64,000 bases of DNA from Nymphaea colorata (taxonomy: Eukaryota; Streptophyta; Magnoliopsida; Nymphaeales; Nymphaeaceae), in the NCBI RefSeq assembly GCF_008831285.2, contig NC_045143.1:5093503-5157502 (forward strand), read 5' to 3'. A model generated the notes under the pieces. That model was not told the DNA's origin and made no database searches. It saw only the letters and a list, made by a program, of their open reading frames with translations. Positions 24,723 through 36,799 of the stretch are shown here, one piece after another. Position 1 is the stretch's first letter, and every line of letters begins with the position of its first letter. The translations under genes were made by a program, and so were the position numbers.

Positions 24723-27700
24723 AGATGTCATTCATGGGGAAGTTTGTGATTTCACAATGGTGAATGGTTCCAGTGTCTACAAGTTTGTAATTTCATAATG
24801 CTGAATGGTTCTACTGTCCATTGCGCTCTGCATGTCGAATTGCAGTAGACTTCTCTTGAATATGTAAAAGGTAGCTCAACATAAAATGGAAGGCAGTTTT
24901 CTGTTCTTTATGTTCTGCCACCTGGGTAGGCGCTAGAAAACTCTCATGTCAATCTGATTAATGACAGACATGTTCATTTTAATCCCAGCGCGGCTGTGGT
25001 TGAATATATTCATGGTAAAGAAATAATCTTCACTTTCTTAAGTTGTTCCTTCTTTCTTCCATTGTTGATGTTTCCTCTTTCTATCATAGCATGCTATCAA
25101 AGGCATAAGCTCATTTATGGATATTCCGACCATCCAGCCATCTTTTTCCTTTGCACACATGTAAGGAGCAAACATTATCTTGAAAGAGGTCGAAATAAAT
25201 AGACTCCGTGCTCCAAATTTGTTCCCACATTTATTTGCTGTACTTTCATATTCTTCATCCCTTTGACGAACCATTAAAAAGTTCATAGCTGACTCTGACT
25301 GTAGTTTGTTCCACATTGTACATTCGCTGGTGAAATCATAATCACCATTATTCCTGTTTGAACTTATAACTTCTTGCATGCTAAATTTGCAATACTTTGT
25401 CAGTGTTGATTGCTATCGTGACCTTGCTACATCTGTAGTTATTCGTCCTGAAACCTGGGTACTTTGACGTTTAAGTAGTTCTGTATGGTTTTTTATTTTC
25501 TTTAGTGCCTCTAGGATCTTTTCTTAGGATTGTTATTTTCTGAAGTAAAGGAGTATTTCCTGTTCTAATTCTGTCCCGAACTTTTTCATCTGAAACAGGA
25601 AGTGTAAGTAGCACTCCTGCACATAGCTAAGTAGACTCCCTTAAATGTGAAATAGTAGAAGAATAAGCTTCTAACTTTTAGTGTTATCATAAATTGACTT
25701 AAAAGTGGATGAAATTATCCTCCTTTTTTAGTTCATGATGGAGAGCGACCGACCAAATGTGCTTTTTCAAAACCACAGAGTTCGCCTTCTCTTGCTTAGA
25801 GGTATGCTAGTCAATGCAGGTTTCTTCGAAATGCTTTTGTGGTACACTGGAAAAGCTCAGTTCTTCTCCTTTTTTTATTGGATAAGGAAGTTGGAAGGAC
25901 AAGTGGATCATCATAGCTGCAATATGAAATTGGATAGTGGTTTGTTCCATTCCTATGTTTAACGATGGAATGTTAAGTGCTTTCCCTTAGTCATCAGGCT
26001 TGTAAAACTTTGCTGTTCAAACTTCAGACATGCCTTGCAAAAGTGATACCTTTTGATTTTGGATTTAGAAGGAGACTGGATTTATATCATCTGATCCAAA
26101 TGACATTCTCTTGAATAAACCTATAAAACAGGTGAGTTCCTTTGTGTAGTTCATTCTTTCATTCTTTTTCATTAATGCAATTCCAAAGGCGAAATCTCCA
26201 GCAGGTGAGTTCCTGCAAGCAATATACGCAAAGGTATCTCTTATGTTTATCCAAGGGTCATTTTAAGAAGTGAGGATTGATCAGACCAGAAATCTCAAGG
26301 AAGCCAACCCCTTCTTTACCTGCAAATACTTTTTCAGCTTCTCATGGCAAATAATGATTTTCTTCTTATAACCAATAAGAGCCAAGATATCAGAAAATAT
26401 GAACAAGACAAAAGAAGATTCAAATTCAAAACATGAAATGGAACCCAGTTATGAAGATAAACACAAGAACACATTCATTTTATGTAGGCAACATAGCAAA
26501 AAGGAAGGAAATAATAAGGAAACAACTCTTTGCGGGATGAAACTAAAAATGCATAGTGCACCAGAATTTTTTTCGCATATATGTGAAACCTTATGCTTGC
26601 ATTTGTGACATTCTACAATCTACAATTATGCAGTATTTACTTGTAATTTCTTTAATCTGTGGGTGTTCTTTAATCTAAAGAGGTTGACCTTGGATCTCTT
26701 AGGGTGTCTACTTCTCCGATCTGGGTGGCTATAATCTAGCTTTTTGTGTCAATGGAATGAATAGAATTTGTAGGAATCAAGAGTCTCGTTGCAAACATTA
26801 GGAGTGGTTGAGTTGGGATGATCTCTTGGGGAACACCAAGGATGCTGTTATTGCCGTTTATCGACCAAGATAAACGGTGGAAAAAGATCGCCATTTGGAC
26901 TGTTCGGTTTCGGATGGGCTTCGAGAAGAACTTCAGAACCATTGACATCGAACATTTTGTCCCAACAGCATTATGAATTAGCATTCAAATAATAAAGAAA
27001 TCAGAACTCTGAGGGGTCAAACTCAGAGAGCAAGGCCATGAATTTATGTGGGCAATTGACAGATTTTGAATTTAGTATCAAGTTAACAAACGCCCCTTTA
27101 TTATCACTCAAAGTACTCCTCGTCTGCATAGATTCCTAGCAAGAAGAGGAAAAAGGAAGAATTGAAAATACAAGAATTGCAAATGGGTGCATCTCTTCAA
27201 TTAAAATCAAATAATGGAAACCCCAAAACCAAATATTTCATGTCACCTCGACTCTGCTCAAGCAATGAATTGGTTCCCCTCCTCTCCCTCCCTCCCTTTA
27301 GGTGAGTACCTTACATTTGATGGTTTTACAACTTAATGTCTGTCCCTCCCTTCGTTCAGACCTTTAGGTTGACGTTTTTAACTATTTAATGTTGGTCTAA
27401 AATACACAAGTCTACTCTTCGTCTAGATATAGAGTTCCATAAAGTGTGTTAGTTTCAACTTTCAAGGCAGCCCCAGATCTGGTATCTAAGACTAACAAAC
27501 ATAGAATCCAAGATTACTGAGGATTTTAGATCCGAAATAGTGAAATATGGTGTTTGCTTACCTGTAGGCCCCACATGAAAGGCACCTCAAATGAGCTTAT
27601 TAGAATATGAGATCCGAGGCTAACGCAACGAGCCAACTTTACCTCTATGCTTAAGCTCTAAATGTAGTGGTGGAACCACATGTGGGCTGGTATGGGCATT

Positions 27701-27869
27701 CGCCCACATCAGTTTCTCGAAATTTCTTACAATTTGTTCATTTGTATATGTTGGGGCCCCCTAAAATCTAAATTTCTTACCCCCTCAACAAAAGATCCCT
27801 GCCTCCGCCAGTGCTTAAATGATAATGAAATGGAATGGGTAGAATGAGCTTTCCCACACAGTGGCTAAA
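24723..27869. other. Spacer downstream of NPP
   Basis: The first few hundred bases are the likely NPP 3' UTR. The remainder has no recognised gene. A fragment at about 26160-26235 (TTAATGCAATTCC, CCAGCAGGTGAGTTCCTGCA) is the spacer sequence that separates the palindromes of the 27.9-29.75 kb array. The segment 26820-26970 is the inverted partner of 22750-22890. Confidence 0.5.
26820..26970. repeat. Inverted partner of the 22750-22890 repeat
   Basis: This reads as a diverged reverse complement of 22750-22890, including CCAAGATAAACGGTGGAAAA. It lies about 2.1 kb 3' of the NPP stop codon. Confidence 0.7.
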
Positions 27870-27899
27870 GATTCTGCTAAGGTTTAACCTCAAAGAAAG

Positions 27900-29750
27900 A
27901 CAATTGTCAGCTTCAGGTAAGAAGATACAGAACAATAGATGTAACAAAGAATAATGAAGGATGAAATAAACATAGTAAAAGTAATATAAGAATTATTAAG
28001 GTTAGAAGCCTAGGAGCTATTTAATACAGATTAGCTCAGTTTGTTTTCCTTTCTATGTAGCTCAGTTTCATTTTTTAGTTCAAGCAATTCCGAAGGCAAA
28101 GCCTCCGTCAGGTGATTTCGTGCAGGCAATATATGTAATGATAGTTCTTAAGCTTCTGACCTTAATAATTCTTATACTGTTTTTAGTATATATCTTTATT
28201 TCATCTTTCATTGTTCTTTGTTGCATTCAATGATCTTTATCTCCTCACCTGAAGTTGGCAGTGCCCTTCCATTCTTATCAGGAATCATATTTCCTATCTT
28301 CATCAATATCTGAATCAGAACTGAAACCATGTAACGGTGAAGCCGCGAAAGACCATGGGAGACCATCGACCTCTTCAACTAGAGAGGAAGTTGGTGGTTC
28401 CATTGGTTGCTTCCTCTTTAGTTGAAGAGGTCAATGGGCTCCACTAGTTTTCTTCGGCTCAACCCCTACGTGGTTTTCCAGGTTTGCTTCAGATATTGAT
28501 GCCCCTTACAAATTGTTTCCGATGTATTGGAAGAACATTATCAGCTTCAAGTTAATTGAAAAAAAAAAACAATGTATGTAGAACATTATCAGCTTCAAGT
28601 TGATTGATACAAAAACAAAGTATGTAATAAAGAACAATGAAAAATGAATTTATTAAAAACAGTATAATAATTATTAAAGATAGAAGCCCAGGAGCTATCT
28701 AATATAGATTAGATCCATTTATTTTCCTTTTCCTATAGTTCACTTTCATTTTTCATTAATGCAATTACGAAGGCAAAACTTCTAGCAGATGAGTTCCTGC
28801 AAGCAATATATATAAAGTTAGCTCCTGGGATTCTGACCATGGTAGTTTTTATATTGTTTTTAGTACACTTATTTCATTTTTCTTTCTTTGTTTCATTCAT
28901 TTTTCGTTATCTTTTCATGACCGGAAGGTGACAATGCCTTTCATTCCATTAGAAACCATTTACTATCTGCGTCAATATCCGAACCAGACTTGGTAAACCA
29001 CGTAGCAGTGGAGCCGAAGAAAACTAGGAGAGCCTATCAACCTCTCCAACTAGAGAGAAAGCAACCAATGGATCCCAGCATTCTTCATTGAACAATCAAT
29101 GGAGGTGGCTCCAGAGGTTGGTTACTCTCTAGTTGAAGCTCCCCCGGTTTTCTTCAGCTCCATTGCTATGTGGTTTCTCAGGTTTGGTTTGGATATTGAC
29201 GCCCACTGGAAATGTTTCCTGATGAATTGAAAGTTATACAATTTCAACTTAAGGTTAGAAGATGAAACAATGGATATAACAATGAACAATGATAGATGAA
29301 ATTATAAAGATACTAAAAGCAGTACAATAATTAATAAGGTTAGTAGACTTATTTTCCTTTCTGTATATTTCATTCTTCCATTTTCTTCATTAATGCAATT
29401 CTGGAGGCAAAACCTCCAATTGGTAAGTTCCTCCAGGAAATACATATAAAGATAGCTCCTAGGCTTCTGACCTTAATAATTTGTCTATTGTTTTAACATC
29501 ATTATTTAACGCCAATTGGAAATGAAAGAGCATTGTCTACTTCATGTTGGAAGATAAAGTGCAACAGATGTAACAAAGTACATTGAAAGATGAAATAAAG
29601 ATACAAAAAACAATATAAGAATTTTTAAGGTTAGAAGCCTAGGGGACTTCTAATATAGATTAGCTCCATTTGTTTTCCTTTGCGTATGGTTCATTCATTA
29701 ATGCAATTCCGAAGGCAGAATCTCCAGCAAGTGTGTTGCTAAAGGAATAA
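27900..29750. repeat. Tandem array of large palindromic units
   Basis: A right half-unit at about 27900-28030 is followed by complete palindromes at about 28145-28699 and 28817-29347 and a shortened one at about 29453-29645. They are separated by similar spacers of 105-120 bases. Each unit begins AGCTCCTxGGCTTCTGACC, reaches a centre with GACCTCTTCAACTAGAGAGG and its reverse complement, and ends GTTAGAAGCCTAGGAGCT. The junctions themselves are short palindromes of the form GGAGCTATCTAATATAG/ATTAGCTCC. The spacers share TTAATGCAATTCCGAAGGC. There is no coding capacity. Confidence 0.85.
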
Positions 29751-30359
29751 AGAACCATATGACATTTTGAGTAATGTTGTCTTTCTCACTCTCCCTTTCC
29801 ATACACAAGAATAATTATTCACATGTTTCATTTGGGGAAGGGGACATAGACACCTTGCATTAAGCTGTCTCTATCTATTTGTATGAATGGTAATTGTATA
29901 GATTAGCAAATGAATTCACATTGTCATCCTTGGCATTTGCGCTATATAGTTAATTCCTTGAAATTGATCTCTATGAACCAATGAAAAGTAACAAATGTTA
30001 TATATATAAACTTCATGAAATTTTCCATTTTCAATCCTCTACTTGAGTTCTTTAATAGTTACACCAACCAATATAATTTCACTCGACTGTTTTTGCTTCA
30101 GACTACTAATGGCAAGATGACTGCATTTGTTCATCCATCAAGTTTGCTATCGTTTGGATTAATTCCTTGTGTACCAGTGAGTTGTTGTTTGTTACCAAAA
30201 GGTATGAGGGTTTACACAATACTTCTTTCTAAGGCAACGAAGAAGAAAGTTTGTCTTGCAATCAGTACTTTGAAAAAACAAAAACAACATATTCAAGTGA
30301 ACTTATACCGGCTGGAGAAACTATTAAAGAACCCAAGAGGAAGATTGAAAATGGAAATT

Positions 30360-30605
30360 TCATGAGGTTGCACAACATGTTCATGATCAACAGAGCACAA
30401 ATGAGAAGAAGGAAAAGAGAGCAGATGGTCCTTATGTTAGGGCTGCAATATTCAAATCTGTAACCTTTGCTCGAGACGATCATCAAACATGTATCCTTTG
30501 CTCGTGACGACCATCATCCTGAGCTGTATGTCGCGCAGTATGGCCATGAGCTTGTGTGCCTTCCTTCTTCATGAGGCCTCTTTTTTTGCAGAAGGTAACA
30601 TTGGG
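30360..30605 (-). pseudogene. MADS-box first-exon pseudogene fragment
   Basis: On the minus strand the segment parallels exon 1 of the MADS gene at 49076-48889. VTFCK and RGLMKK-type coding is recognisable, followed by shifted frames and then FEYCSPN. The part encoding the first 18 or so residues is missing. Small indels and a local duplication of a block containing CGAGCAAAGG break the frame. Sequence beyond the exon also resembles the intron 1 start of the intact copy. It cannot encode a MADS domain. Confidence 0.8.
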
Positions 30606-30659
30606 GTTTGATGAAAAACATAAAAAAAAAACAACTTAAGGGATTGAATTTAGTTGTTC

Positions 30660-31050
30660 ACCACTGAAGGCATCTATCAACCTTAATCCATCGAGTGGTA
30701 GTGAGATTCATTAAATAGTTGTATTGCAATAAATGCCTCTTCTTATTTTAAGGACTGTTATTGTTTCCTTGCGGCTTACTGGCGAGAGTTTGCCACGCCG
30801 CACGGTCCGAAGGAGTCGGCCCGTGACAGTTATAATACCTCCATTTAAGTCAGAAGATTTTACAGCACTATTTGCCAGTTTTTGTTTTTCTTGATGATAG
30901 CTATACCTTTTCCACTGGAGATTCTCTGGTTGCTTTTAACATGGTCTTCCACGACATGCTATATTTGATTCGCCATGGTGTTCATGATAATTATCATTCC
31001 ATAGTTATCTCCTTGGCCAGCACACTTACCATTTATATGTGACTAAGTTG
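30660..31050. repeat. Block with an inverted copy at 43180-43510
   Basis: Words such as CTTAATCCATCGAGTGG, ATTGCAATAAATGCCTC and CCTTGGCCAGCACACTTACC recur as diverged reverse complements in 43180-43510. The block lies between the MADS pseudoexon and the CACTA-like end. Confidence 0.65.
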
Positions 31051-31428
31051 AAAAAAAAATTGGAAAGAAAGGTGAGGTAGTGCTATGTTATTCATTGATG
31101 AACAAATATTTGTACAAGTTCTAAAATGAAGAATTACAATACAACACATTTACAGAAATTTAAAGCATCTGTTATGCGTGACATTAGTTCCATTTGAGCC
31201 TTAGACAATTATAACAAGTACATCTTCAGATAAGTGGCAACCAATTCTTCACGGAACGCTACCAATATTTCACGCAGCTAGCAACAATTTATTTCCTTAT
31301 CTGAATGTAGTCCCCCTCAATTTAGAGTTTGTAGAGAATGAGAGGATGAGAAGCCAAAGACTCTGTCTGCCCTTCGGCCAACTACTCTTGGGACTTAGGG
31401 TTGCATCAGGGTCTGGAGTGTGAATAGT

Positions 31429-31880
31429 CACTACAAAAAACAAAGGATTCACCGACCGCTGATGGAGATGAGTTGGTAAAAGTTTTAGCGACCTTTGAAG
31501 CGGTTGTCAGTGAAAACTATCATTGACATCTCAGCGCACAGATCTGTGTAGATATCTACACTTGACACATCATACACATCCAAAGACATCAGTAATAATA
31601 CTTTTACCAACATGTGATGGGCGTCGGTAAAACTTTTTATTGACATGCTGACGGATGTTGGTAATATATTTATGGATGCAAGTTCATGTGTCCGTGAAGA
31701 TTTCTTAATTTTTTTTTCTTAATCCACGAAAGACATAATTAGTTCCAAAAATCGGTGGAGATCTATAGTAATGTTATTTGTTGACGTGAAGAAACACTAA
31801 TTACAAACAAGAAAAATGATTTTGCTCGATCTATTGAAATAAAAACTGATACATGAAGAGAGAAAGAACCTTTCAAAATG
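31429..31880 (+). mobile_element. CACTA-like transposon end with subterminal repeats
   Basis: It begins CACTACAAAAAACAAAGG, close to the conserved terminus of CACTA (En/Spm) elements. It is followed by repeated GTCGGTAAAA/GTTGGTAA words in both orientations, as expected of CACTA subterminal regions. Part of it (about 31660-31880) recurs inverted at 43760-43995 next to a MADS fragment. No transposase and no opposite terminus was found, so it is a fragment or a non-autonomous derivative. Confidence 0.6.
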
Positions 31881-32038
31881 AGAAGGCACTCAATTTTGCT
31901 AGACTAACTAAATAATAGAATTGCTTAGATGTTAGATCCAGTAGACAACCAAGAATGACATAGATGAAGATATTATATGCATAACCAGACAAAATGTGTT
32001 TTTACAAGCATATAAAATCAAAAGTATTTCAAGAAAAT

Positions 32039-32228
32039 TGTAACACCTCAGAACTTTAGTCCCGTATCAAAGATTGTGAGGGATCTTCAATGGCTTATAA
32101 AGGGAGGCTTTAATGAGATGATTGTCCTGGTTCTTAGCCTTTCTGAGGTTGGAGCCGAAACTGCTAGGGGGCGGGTTGGGATCCGTCAAACCAGGGGCCC
32201 GAGCCCAAGAGTGGGTCGGGTTGTTATA
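32039..32228 (+). mobile_element. Solo LTR of a TRIM retrotransposon
   Basis: A 190-bp unit runs from TGTAACACC to GTTGTTATA, flanked by a perfect 5-bp target duplication AAAAT (32034-32038 and 32229-32233). It matches the LTRs of the element at 54994-55451, including TATAAAGGGAGGC and GGAGCCGAAACTG. The internal region is absent, as left by LTR-LTR recombination. Confidence 0.88.
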
Positions 32229-32899
32229 AAAATAGTTACAGAAGTATCACAAACCCGACCAATATTATATGCATCTAGGTAAGGAAGAAGAAGATTCCCT
32301 ATTCCCAGCAACAATAGTTATTGTTGAAATTAAGATGCATAAAATGAATTAGGGAAGCGAAATGGATTGTGTGAAGCACTATGATTGAAACTTTTGACTA
32401 TAAAATTATCACTCTTCTTATCTTTCCACAAGAAAGAGCATCTGCCTGCGCAAAGAAGTTCGGCATGAGCTCGTCATGGTTCCCCTGTAATGCAATGGAA
32501 CAAACATCAATTAACGCAAAAAGAAAGAAAGACCATCCTAAATTAGCCCAACCTAAAAAATCATATTGTGGCAAAAACAATTACCATTATTGAGAGCATT
32601 ATAGTTGGCAAACCCAGGGATCCGACTGGAGAATCACCCGAGTCGGATCAGGATTGTTCGCTTACTAGCTTACGGGTTAGGACCTAAGCGATCCACACCA
32701 AGAATCAGCCAAGACTTGATTCGGCCGAGTAAGGTCCAACTGGAGTTTTAGCGATATAAAACTATATATATATATATACACCATTTGTTGGGGTTTTTTC
32801 GCCCCCAAAACCAAAAGTTCCAAACCAGCCTTGTCCTTGATCTTTTTCTTTCCCCCTGTTTCTTTCTTTTTGATGCCCCGAAGGTGGTCTGTCGGGCCC

Positions 32900-33815
32900 C
32901 TGGAGCCCTCTCAACACTGGAGAGAAGTACCCAAGAAAACTCCATGTGAAATGGAGCCTTGCCAACGTCAAAAATGGATCGGGTCCCAGCAGTTCACAGA
33001 GATCCACGCTCCAGCTCCAGAAAACATAAAACAGTCGCCCACCCAAATTCACCCGAAGGCCGAAATAGAAACTAAGAAGGGCAAGCCGGTAAGGGCGCAG
33101 GCCCTCAGGCGCAAGGGTCAAGCCTCCAAGACTCCTAGTCCAAGGGCGGCAGCAGCCGGCAGGGCAGCGCCAGGTGCTTCTTTCTAGCGTAGGAGCCAAC
33201 CAGTCAAATTTTCCTCCTCGCTGAGCACATGGGTGAGATCAAGAACAACCGAACAAGAGACTTGTTGTCTGACGTTACTAATACTTGTTGAAAGGAAATA
33301 ACTCTCGTTACTAATAATCCTCCTTGCTGAGCACATGGGTATCAAAACAGGATTACTTGCAAAGGCCACTCGCAAAATTTCTGAGACGAGAGTTATTTCC
33401 TTTCAAGAATTATTATTAGTAACGTCAGACAACAGGTCTCTTGTTCAGTTGTTCTTGATCCCACCCATGTGCTCAGCTAGGAGGAAAATTTGACTGGTTG
33501 GCTCCTACGCTCTCAATCTTGTGGCATGTGATGCACAATGACAAACGAAAAAAAGGGAAACCCAACACCATTATTCAATCATTCAAGAAGAAGAAGCACC
33601 TGGCGCCGCCCTTGGACTTGAAGTCTTGAAGAAGCACCTGCGCCCTGCGGCCTTGCCGGCTTGCCCTTCGCCTTTCTTAGTTTCTACTTTTGGCCTTGGG
33701 GTGAATTTGGGCGGGCAACTGATTTATGTTTTCTGGAGCTGGAGCGTGAATCTCTGTGGACTGTTGGGACTCGATCCCATCAAATGGAGCTTTCTTGGGC
33801 TGCCATGGGCAGGCG
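32900..33815. repeat. Long foldback (nested inverted repeat, about 0.9 kb)
   Basis: The inner stem pairs 33186 onward (AGCGTAGGAGCCAACCAGTC) with its reverse complement ending at 33511. The outer stem pairs about 32900-33180 (for example CACGCTCCAGCTCCAGAAAA) with about 33590-33815. The centre is near 33348. Open stretches in both arms are mirror products of the same sequence and are not credible genes. Confidence 0.85.
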
Positions 33816-34611
33816 CCCACGCCGGCTCCGCTACTAGTTTGAAGCCTCTTATCTTGCAGCAAGATGTTATCATGCATGCATTTTAAGGGTCAGATTTTAA
33901 AACCTTGGATCTGAATCCGAGAATCTGAAATCAACCTGGATCTAAGATCCAACCAATGTTACAACGTTGACAAACTAGTAATCTTTCAATTTTAATTATG
34001 TTAAAGAACAAGCTGAATAAAAAAAAAATTAAGTGCAGTAAACATTCTAGGAGTCATCTCCATTCACTGCTCAAATGGTGAACCTTTTATAAATGAAAGA
34101 AATCGAATTTTGAGTGTGGTTTACCAATAAATAAATTGGAGTGGAAGAGGTAATTACCAACACTCTCAAGAAGGTTGAGGCCTCCTGTATTTGGAATATG
34201 TATTTTAATTAAAAGAAAAGCAATTTCAGGTGGGAGAGAAGTGCTCACGCGTCCACCTCATCATTCCGTCAAAGATCCCCGCGCGTCGGTCGGACTCCGA
34301 CGCCGGGAAAAGGCGGAGCCGGTGGGGGGAGTGGAGTCCAGCTGTTTTGGCAGGACGGAAGAGAATGGAGGGAGGGGAAACCACAAAATGACTAAAATGG
34401 TTTTGCTTCTTCTTCTTTTAACTGCCCAACGACGTGTAAAGCAGCTCCACTCTCGAGGAAGAAGCAATGAAGTTTCATATGAACTTTCAAGAGATAAATT
34501 TAGACGAGCAAGAAGCCTCTTCATTAATTAGTTTTCTGGAACTTTCAGATGAGCAAGAGATAAATCTAGACGAGTTCAGATGAGCAAGAGATAAATTTAG
34601 ACGAGCAAGAA

Positions 34612-35417
34612 GCTTCTTCATTAATTAGTTTTCTGGACTAATTAATCATTTGCAAAGACGTAAACAAGATTTTCAAGCAGAAGCAGCGAGGAGACAAGAA
34701 AGGAAAAGAAAGAACAGGTAGCGGCATCATGGAGAAACCAAACCTTGGAAACGTGGCTAGTTTCTTCCTCGATCTGCTTGTCTTCTTCTCTGTAACGTTC
34801 AAGATCTCAACAGTTCTGGCGCTCCGACAGAAGGAGGAGGAGAAGATGAAGAAATAAGAAGCAGCAGGAAAGAAGGAAGGGACGGTGCGCCAGAGGAGCT
34901 CGTGTGGCAGAGGCTCTAGCATCGACCGTGGCATCCAGAAAACGACCTTGCGCTTCGGAGAATTATCGAAAACGCCATTCCACGGAAGATGCTCCGCCCG
35001 TGGAGGCGTTTTGGACCCCCAAAAGGAAAGGGGGTCTTCGATAATTCTCCGAAGCACAAGGGCGTTTTCTGGATGCCACGGTCGATGCTGAGTCGCTATA
35101 GAGCCCCCCGCCACGAACCTCCTCTGGCGCACCGTTCCTTCCTTCCTTCCTGCTGCTTCTTATTTCTTCTTCTCCTCCTCCTGCTGTGACTCTGTCGGAG
35201 CGCCAGAACTGTTGAGATCTCGAACATTACGGAGAAGAAGACCAGCAGATCGAAGTAGAGGAAGAAAATAGCCACGTTTCCAAGGTTTGCTTTCTCCACG
35301 ATGCCGCATTACCTATTCTTTTTTTCCTTTCTTGTCTCCTCTCTGCGTCAGCTTGAAAATCTTGTTTACGTCTTTGCAATTGATTAATTAGTCCAAAAAA
35401 CTAATTAATGAAGAAGC
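34612..35417. repeat. Long hairpin-forming inverted repeat carrying a small ORF in each arm
   Basis: The left arm starts GCTTCTTCATTAATTAG at 34612, and its reverse complement ends at 35417. Matching continues inward almost to the centre near 35014 through TTGCAAAGACGTAAACAAG, AGTTCTGGCGCTCCGACAG and CTTCGGAGAATTATCGA. The arms differ by substitutions and small indels. The sequence just left of the arm (34540-34625) also contains a direct repeat of GATGAGCAAGAGATAAAT. Confidence 0.9.
34729..34857 (+). CDS. Small hydrophobic ORF (42 aa) in the left arm of the hairpin
   Basis: An ATG-initiated frame of 42 codons begins MEKPNLGNVASFFLDLLVFF and ends with basic and acidic residues (QKEEEKMKK). 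The middle is one hydrophobic segment. The mirror copy in the right arm (minus strand, from 35299) keeps much of the same protein sequence, but its ATG reads GTG, it carries a small insertion, and it runs into a longer Arg-rich tail. I do not recognise the family. It may be a captured fragment of a small membrane protein gene rather than a working gene. Confidence 0.35.
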   Translation: MEKPNLGNVASFFLDLLVFFSVTFKISTVLALRQKEEEKMKK

Positions 35418-35424
35418 ATGTGAT

Positions 35425-36799
35425 TCTAGCTCAAGCCGGGACTCAGTTTATTGAGTCAAGCTCATGCTGATCTTGTACAGCTTGACTCGCTCGACTGAAC
35501 AAGATATGAGTCGAGTTGAGTTGGTGAGTCGAGCTAACCAAGCTCAACTTGGTTCATGTACAGCCCTACTCCTTATTAAAGGTTCACCAATCCTTGATCG
35601 AGCTGCACCCAGTCGAGTTACAAGTCTAAACTAATGTAAGCAAAATTTCATAGTTAAACAATCCACATTGACGGCACAATAACTAGAAAGAAGATGATGA
35701 TTATGATGATCAAGGGCTTTTGGCCTTCTAGCTAGAATCCAGGTGAAATTGATCAAATGGGCGCTGATTTGTTTTCAGTGAATCATGATGCAATCTTTTA
35801 TAGTCCAATATGAATGTTTCATAGAAAGAAAGAACTCCCACAGTTAGCTCATGTTATTGCTAATTAAGAAATTGCAGCACTTGTCTTTAGGAGCCATCTG
35901 AAATTGGCCAGTGGCCAGCTTTTTGTTGGTTGATATAGTTAGTAAAAATTGACTCACATTGGCAAATATTGTTTAGCATAAATTTGAATTTAAGGATTTC
36001 TGGATTCCTTAACTTTTAGGTCAAGGGATTGCAATTTTTCCATTAGCTGTAGAAAGGAAAAATATTCCAAGATATAAAGAATCCACGTCCTGTCCATTAT
36101 ATTTTAATCAAGACTGAAAATATGCTTTCCTCTATTAGCCACTTACGAGATTAGCTTCTTCATTTGGGATGGTGAAGCAAGATCGGAAACGAAGATGATG
36201 GGTTTAAAAAATTAAGCTGAAAGGACTAAATCTAGAATAGGTAACGAGGCAGAGATTATCATGGAAAAAAAAAACTCATAATATATAAATGATAGTATTA
36301 TCAGATGCTTTCGTTAAGAGTAAAATGGGTTCGGCACATTTTGAGGACTATTCTCATGATTAAATCAGCTAAGCAAATAATCTTATATGGGCGGAGAGCA
36401 TCGGCCACAGTACAACCAGTGATGAAAACATCTGCTTTGTCAACCTTTATATATATATATATATATATAACAGGGGCTGACAGGGGCATTCGCTCCGTCC
36501 TCACCGGTCCTCCCCCCGGGACCCTAAAAAAAAATTAAAATTTACATGTAAATATTAAAAAGTTTTATTTATCATATATAAGAATTCAGTTCCTCTCATG
36601 AAAAAATTATGTCTTTACCATATATATATATAAAACATGCAATGCAAGTTGCTTAAACAAGAAACAACACTGTATGTCTTGTCCTATTGAAAAGGCATGG
36701 AGGTGAAGAAAACTTCTTGAACCTTATGTAGATTTTTATGGGCCCTATGAATACTTTTTCTTTAAACAATAGTAGATATTTTTATTTTGTTATTTATTG
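35425..36799. other. Spacer with TCGAG/GAGCT-rich stretch
   Basis: Positions 35425-35560 are rich in GAGTCGAGCT-type words. The rest is AT-rich with a (TA)n tract at about 36450-36468. No gene was recognised. Confidence 0.5.

Noticed and set aside
30015-30463. Plus-strand open frames of 116 and 70 codons
   Set aside because: They run antisense into the MADS pseudoexon and show no protein-family features.
32762-33199. 145-codon minus-strand and 118-codon plus-strand open frames
   Set aside because: They lie in the outer stem of the 33-kb foldback and read opposite strands of the same repeat. No protein family is recognised.
34638-35132. 164-codon minus-strand open frame
   Set aside because: It spans both arms of the 34.6-35.4 kb hairpin, so its halves are mirror products. 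No family resemblance.
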